DNA of 64,000 nucleotides, taken from contig NZ_FRCS01000005.1 in NCBI RefSeq assembly GCF_900143005.1, forward strand, positions 248,001-312,000, written 5' to 3'. Origin of the DNA: Cryptosporangium aurantiacum (GTDB lineage Bacteria; Actinomycetota; Actinomycetes; Mycobacteriales; Cryptosporangiaceae). The translations under genes were made by a program, and so were the position numbers. Within the stretch, counting starts at the first letter, position 1, and each line of letters begins with the position of its first letter. A model generated the notes under the pieces. That model searched no databases. It saw only the letters and a list, made by a program, of their open reading frames with translations, and was not told the DNA's origin. Shown here in pieces: positions 28,520 through 36,821 of the stretch.

Positions 28520-29424
28520 CTGCCGCCACCGTGCAGACGCCGGCGCGCCGGCACCGGCGCCGCGTGCCCCCGATCGTCTGGGTGTTCCTCGCGGTGCCGG
28601 CGCTGGTCGAGATCGGCATGGTGTTCTGGCCGGCGCTCAACAGCTTCTACCTGTCGTTCACGACCTGGAACGGGCTCGGTGCCGCCCAGCCGGTCGGGCT
28701 GGACAACTACCAGCAGCTCTTCCGCGACGACGTGTTCCTCGGCGCGCTGAAGAACAACGTGATCTGGGCGATCGGCTTCGGCGGACTGTCGGTGCTGGGC
28801 GGGTTGCTGCTGGCGCTCGCGCTCAACCGGCCCCGTCGCGGGGTTGGGCTCTACCGCAGCGCGATCTACCTGCCGATGGTGTTCTCGCTCGCGGTGACCG
28901 GCCTGTTCTGGCGCGTGCAGTACCAGCCGGACGGCTCGATCAACACGCTGCTCGGCGCGATCGGGCTCTCGTCGTGGGAGAAGCAGTGGCTGGCCGACCC
29001 GGACACCGCGCTGTACGCGGTGCTGGTCGCGGCGGTCTGGCGTCAGGTGGGGTACGTGATGGTGCTCTACCTGGCCGGGTTGAAAGGCACAGACCCTACT
29101 TTGGACGACGCCTCGGCAGTCGACGGCGCGACCGCGTGGCAGCGGTTCCGGTACGTCACCTGGCCGCAGTTGCGGGGCGTCAACACGGTGGTCTTCGCAG
29201 TGACGGTCATCGACTCGCTGCGGACGTTCGACATCGTCTGGGCGATGACCGCCGGTGGGCCGTACCACTCGTCCGAGCTGCTCAGCACGTACATGTTCCA
29301 GCAGGGCTTCAAGTTCCTGAACCTGGGCTACGCGTCCGCGGCGGCCGTGGTGATCTTCGCGCTCGCGCTGGTCTTCATCGTCACCTACCTGGTTCGGGCC
29401 ACCAAAGAGGAGGCCACCGCATGA
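28516..29424 (+). CDS. ABC sugar-transporter permease (MalF type)
   Basis: The 302-residue inner-membrane permease has six predicted helices and the cytoplasmic EAA-loop equivalent DDASAVDGATAWQRFRYVTWPQL (shown in part as DGATAWQRFRYVTWP), where it docks on the ATPase. FYLSFTTWNG near the N-terminus is typical for MalF-like components of CUT1 importers. It starts at GTG 28516, overlapping the binding-protein stop by 4 nt, and it overlaps the next permease start by 4 nt. Confidence 0.92.
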   Translation: MTAATVQTPARRHRRRVPPIVWVFLAVPALVEIGMVFWPALNSFYLSFTTWNGLGAAQPVGLDNYQQLFRDDVFLGALKNNVIWAIGFGGLSVLGGLLLALALNRPRRGVGLYRSAIYLPMVFSLAVTGLFWRVQYQPDGSINTLLGAIGLSSWEKQWLADPDTALYAVLVAAVWRQVGYVMVLYLAGLKGTDPTLDDASAVDGATAWQRFRYVTWPQLRGVNTVVFAVTVIDSLRTFDIVWAMTAGGPYHSSELLSTYMFQQGFKFLNLGYASAAAVVIFALALVFIVTYLVRATKEEATA

Positions 29425-30302
29425 CCGCCACGCTCGTGGCCGCGCCGGTTTCGCCGGCCGTCCCGGAAACCGTCCGGAGCCCCCGGCGACGCCGCGGCTG
29501 GGTGTTTCACGCGGTGATGATCCCGGTGACGATGGTGTGGATCGCGCCGATGGTGTTCGTGCTGCTGCTCGCGGTGCGTTCGTTCGACGACGTGGTCGCG
29601 CACGGCACGTCGGCGCTGCCCCACAGCTTCACGTTCGACGGGTTCACGACCGCGCTGGGCACCGGCGGCATGGCCAGGGCGCTCTGGACCAGCATCCTGA
29701 TCACCGCCCCGGCCGTCGTGATCACGCTGTGGCTCGCGTCGATGGCGGCGTACGCGCTGAGCCGCTTCGCGATCCCCGGACGGCGGCCGATCCTGCTGCT
29801 CATGCTGGCCGGCAACCTGCTGCCGCCGCAGATCCTGCTGATCCCGGTGTCGCGGATCACCGAGTCGCTCGGGCTCTACGACACGCTGATCGGCCTCATC
29901 GCGATCCACGTCGGGTTCGGCCTGGGGTTCTACACGTTCGTGTTGTACGGGTTCATGCGGTCGCTGCCGGGTGAACTCACCGAGGCGGCGCGCATCGACG
30001 GGGCCGGTCCGGTGCAGATCTACGCGCGGATCGTGATGCCGCTCTGCCGCCCGTCGCTGGCGGCTCTCGCCGCGCTGGCCACCACCTGGATCTTCAACGA
30101 CCTGATCTGGGCGATCACCGTGCTCCGTACCGAGGCGAAGCTGCCGGTCACCGCCGCGCTGCTGAACCTGCAGGGTGGCTACGTGAGCCAGTGGAACGTC
30201 GTCGCTGCGGCCTCGGTCCTCGCCGCGGTGCCCACCGCGATCGTGTTCTTCGCGTTCCAACGGCACTTCGTGTCCGGTCTTCTCGTGGGAGCTAACAAGT
30301 GA
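29421..30302 (+). CDS. ABC sugar-transporter permease (MalG type)
   Basis: The 293-residue partner permease has six helices and the EAA loop in LTEAARIDGAGPVQIYARIV. ATG 29421 overlaps the preceding stop (ATGA), with GAGGAGG upstream. Together with the two preceding genes it forms a CUT1-type importer lacking its own ATPase gene. Its stop overlaps the glycoside-hydrolase-like gene (GTGA at 30299). Confidence 0.92.
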   Translation: MTATLVAAPVSPAVPETVRSPRRRRGWVFHAVMIPVTMVWIAPMVFVLLLAVRSFDDVVAHGTSALPHSFTFDGFTTALGTGGMARALWTSILITAPAVVITLWLASMAAYALSRFAIPGRRPILLLMLAGNLLPPQILLIPVSRITESLGLYDTLIGLIAIHVGFGLGFYTFVLYGFMRSLPGELTEAARIDGAGPVQIYARIVMPLCRPSLAALAALATTWIFNDLIWAITVLRTEAKLPVTAALLNLQGGYVSQWNVVAAASVLAAVPTAIVFFAFQRHFVSGLLVGANK

Positions 30303-31531
30303 GCAAGTTGGCCGTCACCCTGTGGGATTTCACCTGGTACACCCGGACGGCTCCCGGGGAGCCGTTCCACGATCTGGACGACGCCTTCGCGCAGGCCGTG
30401 GAGCGCGGTTACAACACCGTGCGGATCTGCGCGATGCCGTTCCTGCTGTTCCGGTCCGGGCTGGACACGTCCGCGCTGACGTTCGGCGGGCTCGGCGGCG
30501 AGTACGGCCAGCGCACCCGCTGGTACGACGTGCAGGCGCCGGCCACGCTGGACGGCCGGGCCCACCTGCTCTCGTTCTTCCGGGCCGCCGCCCGGCACGA
30601 CTGCCGGGTGATCGTGTCGAGCTGGGAGTACCAGCAGAGCCCGGCGTTCCTCGCCGACGACTCGTGGCACCGGGCGCTGCGGGCGGTGCCGGTCGCGGAC
30701 CGGCCACTCGTGCTCGCGGACGCCCACGCCGACCTGATCGACCTGCTGAAGGCCGAGGGCCTGGCCGACACCGTCGCGTTCGTCGAGCTGCACAACGAGG
30801 TCCAGTACAGCGGCCTGACCCAGCCCGGCCGGTTCGGCCAGGTGCTCGGGCTGCAGGACCCGCTGGAGGCCGGGATCGACCGGTTCAAGGATCGGCACCC
30901 GTCCGTGTCGTGCACGGTCAACTACGCCCGGGTGCCGGTCGGTGAGCTGCGCGCGGTCCCGCGCAACGCCGACGTCGCGGTGTTCCACCCGTACGTCTAC
31001 GGCGTGCTGGACGAGCTGGTGGAGACGTTCGCGCTGCGCGACACGTCGCGTCCGTACCCGCAGGAACGCGCGTACGCCGAGTTGCTCCGCGACGGTGCGC
31101 CGCCGCTCGAGGAGTGGCTGCCTCCGGCCGACCGGCGCTGGATCCTCGACGCGACCGTAGTGGGGCGGCGCGAGGTCTACACCCACGACTGGTGCGACCC
31201 GGACAAGTGGGACCGCTGGCTCTACGAGCGCTACGCGACCTATCGGGTGGCGATGCGGCAGGTCCTCGACACCTGGTTGCTCGCCGCAGCCGACTTCGCC
31301 GCTGCGCGGAACGTCCCGCTGGTCTTCGGCGAGGGCTGGGTGGGCTACACACCGCTCCACGGCACGTTCGAAGAGGGCCCGGTCGGTGCGGAGATCTGCG
31401 CGTACGCGGTCCGCCGCAGCCGGGAGGTCGGCGCGTGGGGCACCGTGGTTTGCTCGAACGCCGCGCCGCACCATCCGATGTGGGCGGACGTCGCCCTGCA
31501 GCAGCGGCTGAACGCGGATTTCGTCCGGTGA
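30299..31531 (+). CDS. Cellulase-like glycoside hydrolase (TIM barrel)
   Basis: The 410-residue protein lacks a signal peptide and so acts in the cytoplasm on imported sugars. It looks like a clan GH-A TIM barrel: VELHNEVQYSG carries a candidate acid/base Glu and LVFGEGWVGYTP a candidate nucleophile Glu near the C-terminus. VAVFHPYVYG fits an active-site strand. Members of this cellulase-like family appear in sugar-uptake operons, with few characterised. In context it may hydrolyse a beta-galactoside, but the substrate is not readable from sequence. It overlaps both neighbours by 4 nt. Confidence 0.72.
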   Translation: MSKLAVTLWDFTWYTRTAPGEPFHDLDDAFAQAVERGYNTVRICAMPFLLFRSGLDTSALTFGGLGGEYGQRTRWYDVQAPATLDGRAHLLSFFRAAARHDCRVIVSSWEYQQSPAFLADDSWHRALRAVPVADRPLVLADAHADLIDLLKAEGLADTVAFVELHNEVQYSGLTQPGRFGQVLGLQDPLEAGIDRFKDRHPSVSCTVNYARVPVGELRAVPRNADVAVFHPYVYGVLDELVETFALRDTSRPYPQERAYAELLRDGAPPLEEWLPPADRRWILDATVVGRREVYTHDWCDPDKWDRWLYERYATYRVAMRQVLDTWLLAAADFAAARNVPLVFGEGWVGYTPLHGTFEEGPVGAEICAYAVRRSREVGAWGTVVCSNAAPHHPMWADVALQQRLNADFVR

Positions 31532-31812
31532 GGTGGACGCCGATCGAGAGCTGCGCCGCCGGCGGAACCAGGGTCGACCTGGCCACCGCGGCTCGCACCG
31601 ACGTGCTGTGGCCGTCGGACAACACCGCGCCGATGGACCGGCTGCGGATCCGGCACGGCGACGTCCGGCTACCGCTGCGCGGGCTGGAACCCGGCGCCCG
31701 CTACCGTTCCGCCGACGGCGTCTATTCCGGCGCGCACCTGACCGCCGTCGGGTTGCCGGTCCGGTGGACTCAGGCGCGTGACGCAGAAATGACCGTGTTG
31801 GAGGCGGAGTGA
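31528..31812 (+). pseudogene. Internally deleted remnant of a GH36 alpha-galactosidase
   Basis: The frame is 94 codons long. Its start, ESCAAGGTRVDLA then LWPSDNTAPMDRLRI, closely matches the part of GH36 alpha-galactosidases that holds the acid/base Asp (family form: ESC-x-x-G-G-x-R-x-D, then S-D-N-T/C-x-x-x-D-R). Without the following 100 or so residues it jumps to LPLRGLEPGARYR and YSGAHLTAVGLPVRW, which match the family's C-terminal beta domain. A full enzyme is about 700 residues, so this is a wreck with one internal deletion and no N-terminus. It still keeps 4-nt overlaps with both neighbours. It could survive only as a translational bridge. Confidence 0.65.
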
Positions 31813-32747
31813 CCCGGCTCGTCATCGGCTCGTACACCTCGGACATGGGCGGCCAGGGTGCGGGGTTGACCGCCCTTCCCGGCGGGCCCTCCGTGGCGAC
31901 CGCCTCGCCGTCATTCGTGATCACGGACGGGTCCGTGCTCTACGCGGTCAACGAGGGCGACGGCACGGTCAGCTCGTACGCGGCCGACACGCTGGCGCTG
32001 CTCTCGACCCAGTCGACCGGCGGGCAGTGGCCGTGTCACCTGACGCTGACCGACGGCCATCTGCTCGCCGCGAACTACGGCTCCGGGAGCGTGTCCGTGC
32101 ACCCGGTCGACGGCGGGGTGATCGGAGCGCGGACCGACCTGGTCCAGCATTCCGGCTCGGGCCCGCGGACCGACCGCCAGGAGGGTCCGCACGCCCACCA
32201 GGTCGTGGTGAGCGACGACGGGACGGTGACCGTGGTCGACCTCGGGATCGACCGTCTCGTCCACTACTGGCTCACCGACGGCACGCTGGATCAGACCGGC
32301 GAGACCGTGCTGCCCGCCGGAACCGGTCCCCGGCACGTGGCGATCCATCCGTCCGGCGACTGGTACCTCGCGGGCGAGCTCAGCTCTACGGTGTTGACGC
32401 TGGTGGACGGCGTCGTCATCGCCGAGACGCCGGCCACAGCGGTTGAGGGGGCGAACCAGCCGAGCGCGATCGCGCTGTCCCCGGACGGCCAGTACCTCTA
32501 CCTGGCCAACCGCGGCCCGGACACGATCACGACGTTCCGGCTCGACGCGGTCGGGGTGCCGGAGCCCATTGCGGAGGTGCCGACCGGAGGGCACTGGCCG
32601 CGGGACTTCGCGCTCGTGGACGGTGGGTTGGTGGTGACGAACGAGCGGTCGCACACGCTCGTCCGCTTCCGCCTCGAGGACGGCATCCCGGTGCCGACCG
32701 GCGAGGTCATCGAGATCGGATCGCCGACCTGCGTGCTACCCGGCTAG
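31809..32747 (+). CDS. Beta-propeller lactonase (6-phosphogluconolactonase-like), probable galactonolactonase
   Basis: The 312-residue protein starts LVIGSYTSD and shows repeated propeller blades with family blocks GPHAHQVVVSDDG, GTGPRHVAIHPSG, QPSAIALSPDGQYLYLANRG and GGHWPRDFAL. This lactonase family (YbhE-like) opens sugar lactones. In the operon, hydrolysis of galactono-lactone from the SDR step would give galactonate for DgoD. GTG 31809 overlaps the remnant frame. The gene ends the plus arm and overlaps the convergent transporter by 12 nt. Confidence 0.85.
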   Translation: MTRLVIGSYTSDMGGQGAGLTALPGGPSVATASPSFVITDGSVLYAVNEGDGTVSSYAADTLALLSTQSTGGQWPCHLTLTDGHLLAANYGSGSVSVHPVDGGVIGARTDLVQHSGSGPRTDRQEGPHAHQVVVSDDGTVTVVDLGIDRLVHYWLTDGTLDQTGETVLPAGTGPRHVAIHPSGDWYLAGELSSTVLTLVDGVVIAETPATAVEGANQPSAIALSPDGQYLYLANRGPDTITTFRLDAVGVPEPIAEVPTGGHWPRDFALVDGGLVVTNERSHTLVRFRLEDGIPVPTGEVIEIGSPTCVLPG

Positions 32748-34076
32748 TGCCGCCACGCCCCGGATCACCATCGCCGCGCCGAGGGCCGTCACGACGACCG
32801 CGCTGACCACGGGGAGCCAGGACAGGCCGCGCGGGCGGAACCGGGTGACCGCGGAGCGTGCCGTCACCAGCGCGAGCCCGAGCCCCACCAGGACCGCGGC
32901 GAGCCCGACGCTGAACGCGACGATCATCGTCAACCCGAGCGCGGTGCGGTTCAGGCCGATCGCCAGCAGCAGGACGCTCAACGCCTCCGGGCACGGGACG
33001 ACGCCGCCCGCGACACCCATCGTGGCCAGGCCCCGGAACGTCGTCGGCAGCGTGCGGACTTCCGGAGCCACCAGCGTGCCGACGCCGCCTCCGTGGGAGT
33101 GCGCATGGTGATGATGGTGAGGGTGCGCGGGCTCAGGCCCGGTTCGTCGGCGCCGGGCCAGCAGCCGCACGCCGAGTACGACGACCACGACGCCGACCAC
33201 GGCTTCCAGGACGGGGACGACCAGCCCCGGGACGACGTACCGGCCCGCGGCCAGGACGGCCGCGCCGAGCAGGATCACCGCCGCCGTGTGCGTGACGGTG
33301 ATGACCGCTCCGAGCTGGATCGCCTGCTTCGGTGTGCTCTCGGAACCGACGAGGTACGACGCGAGCAGTGCCTTGCCGTGCCCCGGCGTCAGCGCATGGA
33401 AGGCGCCGAGCAGCGCGCAGACGCCGACCAGCGCCACCATCGCCCACGGTGACGTGAGCGGTTTCCGCAGCGCGTCGAGCATCGATCCGTCCGTCGCAAC
33501 CGGCTCGGCCGGAACTACAGGCGCGGCGGCCTTGTCGACCAGCGTCAGCGCGAGTGTCCGGCCGCCGTCCGCGTGGATGATCGCTTCCGCACCGACCGGA
33601 TCGTCCTTCGCTACCAGCACGTCCATCTGCACAGCGGTGCGACCAGGGCGGTATCCGTCGGTCAGGACGACGTTCCGGGCGCCGGCCGGCAGCGGCGCGG
33701 TCGCCTCCAGCGTCACCGTTCCACCGCCCGCGGCGAGCAGCGCGTACTCCGAGTGTGCGTGCCCGGTGACCGTGAGCGGAACGACCGCGCCGTCGACCCG
33801 TAGGCGCAGGGTCGAGGCCGCGGTCCGCACGTGCGCCGACGTTTCCGCGACGCTGAGCGCCCGGTCGCCGTCGGTGTCGAGCGAGCGCACGAACGCCGGT
33901 GCGACGAGGACGCCCGGCGTGACGACGAGCTCCACGTCCAGGCCGGTACGGCTCGGCGTGACGTAGACCTGCTGCAGCGTCTCGTCCAGCGGGTGCGCGA
34001 CCGCGGAGGCCCCGGCGAGCCCCGACGCCAGCGCGCCGAGCACCACTGCGGCCGCCCAGCGGGCCGCCGCCGTCAC
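32736..34076 (-). CDS. Nickel/cobalt-type transporter (HoxN/RcnA-like) with an N-terminal extracytoplasmic domain
   Basis: The 446-residue protein has a signal-like N-terminus ending SAVAHPLDETLQQVYVT, an extracytoplasmic domain (about 30-205), then six or so helices. The membrane part carries GAFHALTPGHGKALLASYLVG, TVTHTAAVILLG, a histidine-rich cytoplasmic loop (HPHHHHHAHSHGGG) and GGVVPCPEAL. These fit the Ni/Co transporter or RcnA-like efflux superfamily; metal and direction cannot be decided. GTG 34076 overlaps the DUF3500 stop by 4 nt, so the two proteins are coupled. Confidence 0.8.
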   Translation of the reverse strand: MTAAARWAAAVVLGALASGLAGASAVAHPLDETLQQVYVTPSRTGLDVELVVTPGVLVAPAFVRSLDTDGDRALSVAETSAHVRTAASTLRLRVDGAVVPLTVTGHAHSEYALLAAGGGTVTLEATAPLPAGARNVVLTDGYRPGRTAVQMDVLVAKDDPVGAEAIIHADGGRTLALTLVDKAAAPVVPAEPVATDGSMLDALRKPLTSPWAMVALVGVCALLGAFHALTPGHGKALLASYLVGSESTPKQAIQLGAVITVTHTAAVILLGAAVLAAGRYVVPGLVVPVLEAVVGVVVVVLGVRLLARRRRTGPEPAHPHHHHHAHSHGGGVGTLVAPEVRTLPTTFRGLATMGVAGGVVPCPEALSVLLLAIGLNRTALGLTMIVAFSVGLAAVLVGLGLALVTARSAVTRFRPRGLSWLPVVSAVVVTALGAAMVIRGVAALAG

Positions 34077-35155
34077 GACAGCTCGGCGCCGTAGTCGTTG
34101 TCCGGCTCGCGGTAGATCGAGTGGATGTGGGTGACCCCGCCCGCGTTGGCTCCCTGACCCTGCTGGTGGGCGAACTCGATCGTGAACGTCGGCCCCTGGA
34201 CCCGGTAGTAGATCGGGTTGCCGATCGTCGTCTTGCCGTACCAGGAGAACGTCGTCTGGTCGATGTTCGCCTTCGCCTCGGCCACCTTGGCTGCGGCCTG
34301 TTCGTCGTTGAGCGGCGTGAGCCACTCGTCGATCAGCGCCAGCAGCAGTGTCTTCTGGGCGTCGGTGAACGTGGACGCCTTGACGCCGGTGGTGGCGAGC
34401 GTCTTCCCGTCCTGCCCGGCGCCCAGCACGATCTCGGTGATCGACGTGGTCAGCACCGCGGACTTCAGCTGGGTCGCGTCCAACGCGCCGACGACCGCGA
34501 ACGCCTTCGTCGTCTCCCCGCTCAGCGGCTCGGTGGTGGCGCCGGACTTGGTGTACGACGCGGGCTGGGCGCCCCAGAGCGTCGGCGCCAGCGTCATCTC
34601 CGAGCCGGCCATCGTCACGTTCACGGCCAGGTGGTGGCCGCCGTACTGCACGGTCCACTTACCGCTCGCGCTCGGCGTCCCCAGGATTCGGATCCAGTAG
34701 TGGTCCGCTCCGAAGTCGAGGTCCATCCCGCCGCTGTCCTTGAGGACGCCGTCCGCGGTCGTGATGCCGGTGACCTGGGTGTACCCCTCGTCGCTGAGGG
34801 CCGCCCGCAGAACCTTCAGCGCCGCGGCCTGCTGCGCGGCGCTGAGCGCGTCCATCCGCAACCCGGCCCGCTTGAACAGCTGGTCGGGCAGGTTCGACCA
34901 CTGCGCGAGGTTCGCCGCGGTCCGTTCGCCCTGGACCGACGTCTTCTGGGCCGTGCTCAGCGTGGCCAGGAACGCGTTGGTCGCGGTCAGCACCGCGGCG
35001 GCCGCAGCGGCGGACGCCGTGGCCGACGCGGACGTGGCGGCGGCGCTCGTCGCCGACGAGGTGTCGGCGCTGTCGTCGTCGGATCCGCAGGCGGCGCAGG
35101 TCGTCGCGAGCATGAGCGCGGTAACGACGCTCGCAGAAAGCTGACGTATTGGCAC
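34073..35155 (-). CDS. DUF3500-family exported protein, probable lipoprotein
   Basis: The 360-residue protein has a signal peptide (ASVVTALMLATTCAAC) followed by an Asp/Ser/Ala-rich linker; C23 is a plausible though weak lipobox cysteine. The rest matches DUF3500: TVQYGGHHLAVNVT, LTLALIDEWL-like helices (here LLLALIDEWLTPLNDEQA), FSWYGKT and IEFAHQQGQGANAGGVTHIHSIYREPDNDYG in pieces, with conserved histidines and acids that could bind metal. Pairing with a Ni/Co-type transporter supports a metal-handling role (inference). The GTG start at 35155 has no ribosome site. Confidence 0.75.
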   Translation of the reverse strand: MPIRQLSASVVTALMLATTCAACGSDDDSADTSSATSAAATSASATASAAAAAAVLTATNAFLATLSTAQKTSVQGERTAANLAQWSNLPDQLFKRAGLRMDALSAAQQAAALKVLRAALSDEGYTQVTGITTADGVLKDSGGMDLDFGADHYWIRILGTPSASGKWTVQYGGHHLAVNVTMAGSEMTLAPTLWGAQPASYTKSGATTEPLSGETTKAFAVVGALDATQLKSAVLTTSITEIVLGAGQDGKTLATTGVKASTFTDAQKTLLLALIDEWLTPLNDEQAAAKVAEAKANIDQTTFSWYGKTTIGNPIYYRVQGPTFTIEFAHQQGQGANAGGVTHIHSIYREPDNDYGAELS

Positions 35156-35188
35156 AAGTTTCTACGACATACTGCGCGAAAGCACCGG

Positions 35189-35821
35189 TCAAGCGGGCGC
35201 GCCGACGAGCCGGGCGCGGATCGCGCGCCGGGCCCGCTCGTAGGCCTGCGGGTCGTCGAGCAGCAGCGCGGCGGAGTTGGCGGCCGCCGCCACCGCGTCC
35301 ACCTCGAACGCGAGTTGGGCCGCATCGGTGTCCGCCGCGAACTCACCGAGCCGGACGGCGTCGCGAATCGTCCCGGTCAGCAGCCGTAGCCAGTCGCGCC
35401 GGGCCCCGGAGAGCGCGTCGCGCACCGGGCCGGGCCGGGCGTCGAACTCCGCACCGACGTGCAGGAAGAAGCAGCCGCCGGGAAACGCGCGCTGCTCGGA
35501 GTAGGTGAGCCAGCCGCCGGTCAGCGCCTCCACCCGGGCGCGCCCCGGCTCGACCGCGAGGGCCGGTTCCACGACCCGCGCGCGGAACACGTCGACCGCG
35601 GCCGCTACGACGGCCAGGTGCAGGCGCTCGGTCGACGAGAAGTGCGCGAACACAGCGCTCTTGCTCAGCCCGAGGTCGGTGGCCAGCCGTCCGAGCGACA
35701 GCCCGGTGAGCCCGTCGACCGACGCGACCCGGGCCGCGTGGTCGAGGATCTCGCGCCGGGTGGCGGCGCCACGGGCGATCCGGCCGTCGTCGGCCTTCGG
35801 CCGCCTCCGTTCTGCGATCAC
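35189..35821 (-). CDS. TetR-family regulator
   Basis: The 210-residue protein has a clear HTH (TRREILDHAARVASVDGLTGLSLGRLATDLGLSKSAVFAHFSS in segments) and a C-terminal block FPGGCFFLHVGAEFDARPGPVRD typical of a subfamily that regulates adjacent oxidoreductase or transport genes. It precedes the DUF3500/transporter pair by 33 nt on the same strand and diverges from a SnoaL-like gene. GTG 35821 lacks a ribosome site. The palindrome at 35857-35868 is the natural operator candidate. Confidence 0.85.
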   Translation of the reverse strand: MIAERRRPKADDGRIARGAATRREILDHAARVASVDGLTGLSLGRLATDLGLSKSAVFAHFSSTERLHLAVVAAAVDVFRARVVEPALAVEPGRARVEALTGGWLTYSEQRAFPGGCFFLHVGAEFDARPGPVRDALSGARRDWLRLLTGTIRDAVRLGEFAADTDAAQLAFEVDAVAAAANSAALLLDDPQAYERARRAIRARLVGAPA

Positions 35822-35887
35822 GGTGCCAGGGTAAGCGTCCGTGCGGCAAACTATACGCACGACCGTGCAAATACTTTGGAGGACGCC
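35822..35887. promoter_or_regulatory. Divergent promoter with GCACG-AC-CGTGC palindrome
   Basis: This 66-base gap holds an inverted repeat, GCACG..CGTGC (35857-35868), flanked by AT-rich bases. The core ACG..CGT spacing resembles TetR-family operators. It lies between the TetR start and the SnoaL-like gene, whose ribosome site GGAGG is at the right edge. Confidence 0.6.
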
Positions 35888-36286
35888 GTGGACCTCGCTT
35901 CTCGCTTCGCCACCGTCAACGCGGCCTGGACCGGCCAGGACTGGGACGCGTGGCGCGCCACCTGCGCGCCCGGCTACACGTTCCGCCCGCTACCCGGCTG
36001 GGAACTCGACGTGCCGCAGACGCTGGCCTGGAGCCGGGCGGTGTTCGCCGCCTACCCGGACTACCGCGAGACCGTGCACCACCTGCACGTCACCGACGAC
36101 ACGGTGGTGGCCGAGGTGGCCGGCACCGCGACGCACACCGGCCCGTTCGAGCTGCCCGGTCAGCCGGCGCTCCCGCCGACCGGCCGGACGCTGCGGCACG
36201 AGTACGCGAAGGTGCTGGTCTTCGACGACGCCGGGCTGGTCACCCACGACCGGCAGTACCTCGACCTCTCGGCGTTCCTGGGGTGA
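35888..36286 (+). CDS. SnoaL/NTF2-like protein (ester-cyclase-like)
   Basis: This 132-residue single-domain protein of the NTF2-like superfamily shows WDAWRATCAPGYTFRPLPG, the family AYPDYRETVHHLHV block and a C-terminal YAKVLVFDDAGLVTHDRQYLD in parts. Members include polyketide cyclases and many uncharacterised small enzymes. GTG 35888 is supported by GGAGG at ideal spacing. It is probably controlled by the divergent TetR regulator. Confidence 0.8.
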   Translation: MDLASRFATVNAAWTGQDWDAWRATCAPGYTFRPLPGWELDVPQTLAWSRAVFAAYPDYRETVHHLHVTDDTVVAEVAGTATHTGPFELPGQPALPPTGRTLRHEYAKVLVFDDAGLVTHDRQYLDLSAFLG

Positions 36287-36290
36287 CGGG

Positions 36291-36725
36291 TCAGTAGTCG
36301 GGGGTCAAGAGCCCCTGGAAACCAACGATGACCGCGATGATCCCGAAGACCGCGAGCAGCAGCGCGGCGCCGGTGGGCGCCCTGACGGCCGGTTCGGTGC
36401 GTGTCGCTCCGGGCGGGCCGTTCGTCCGCGCCGGGCTCCGGCCTGGACCGGACCGCCCGCGCAGCCGGTCCCACAGCAGCGCGACGCCGACCCCGAGACC
36501 GACGATCTCGAAGTGGAACACCCGCGGTCCGTCGGTCAGGTGGACGAGCAGGTAGTACCCCGCGGTGACCAGCGCGACGAGACCGACGAGCCAGCCGTAC
36601 GGCGCGGCCGCCCGCGCGGCGAGCCCGAGGTCGGATCCGACCTTCGGCAGCCGCTGCAGCAGGACGGCGGCCAGCAGCAGGCCGCCCGCGATATTGGCGA
36701 AGTCGAGCAGGAGCGCCAGCACCAT
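36291..36725 (-). CDS. Small four-helix membrane protein, unknown function
   Basis: The 144-residue protein has predicted helices at about 2-20, 40-60, 65-85 and 122-142, with a basic Arg/Pro-rich loop (about 88-118) before the last. No family was recognised. ATG 36725 has AAGGA upstream. It converges on the SnoaL gene with four bases between stops and diverges from the PAP2 gene. Confidence 0.65.
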   Translation of the reverse strand: MVLALLLDFANIAGGLLLAAVLLQRLPKVGSDLGLAARAAAPYGWLVGLVALVTAGYYLLVHLTDGPRVFHFEIVGLGVGVALLWDRLRGRSGPGRSPARTNGPPGATRTEPAVRAPTGAALLLAVFGIIAVIVGFQGLLTPDY

Positions 36726-36821
36726 CCTCGGAGTCCTTTCGTGTGCCCCCAGAAGGAAGACGAGCACCGTCCGGCTGTCGCCCAATCTCGGCAAGAATTC
36801 CGCTGAACGTAGCCTTTTGGC

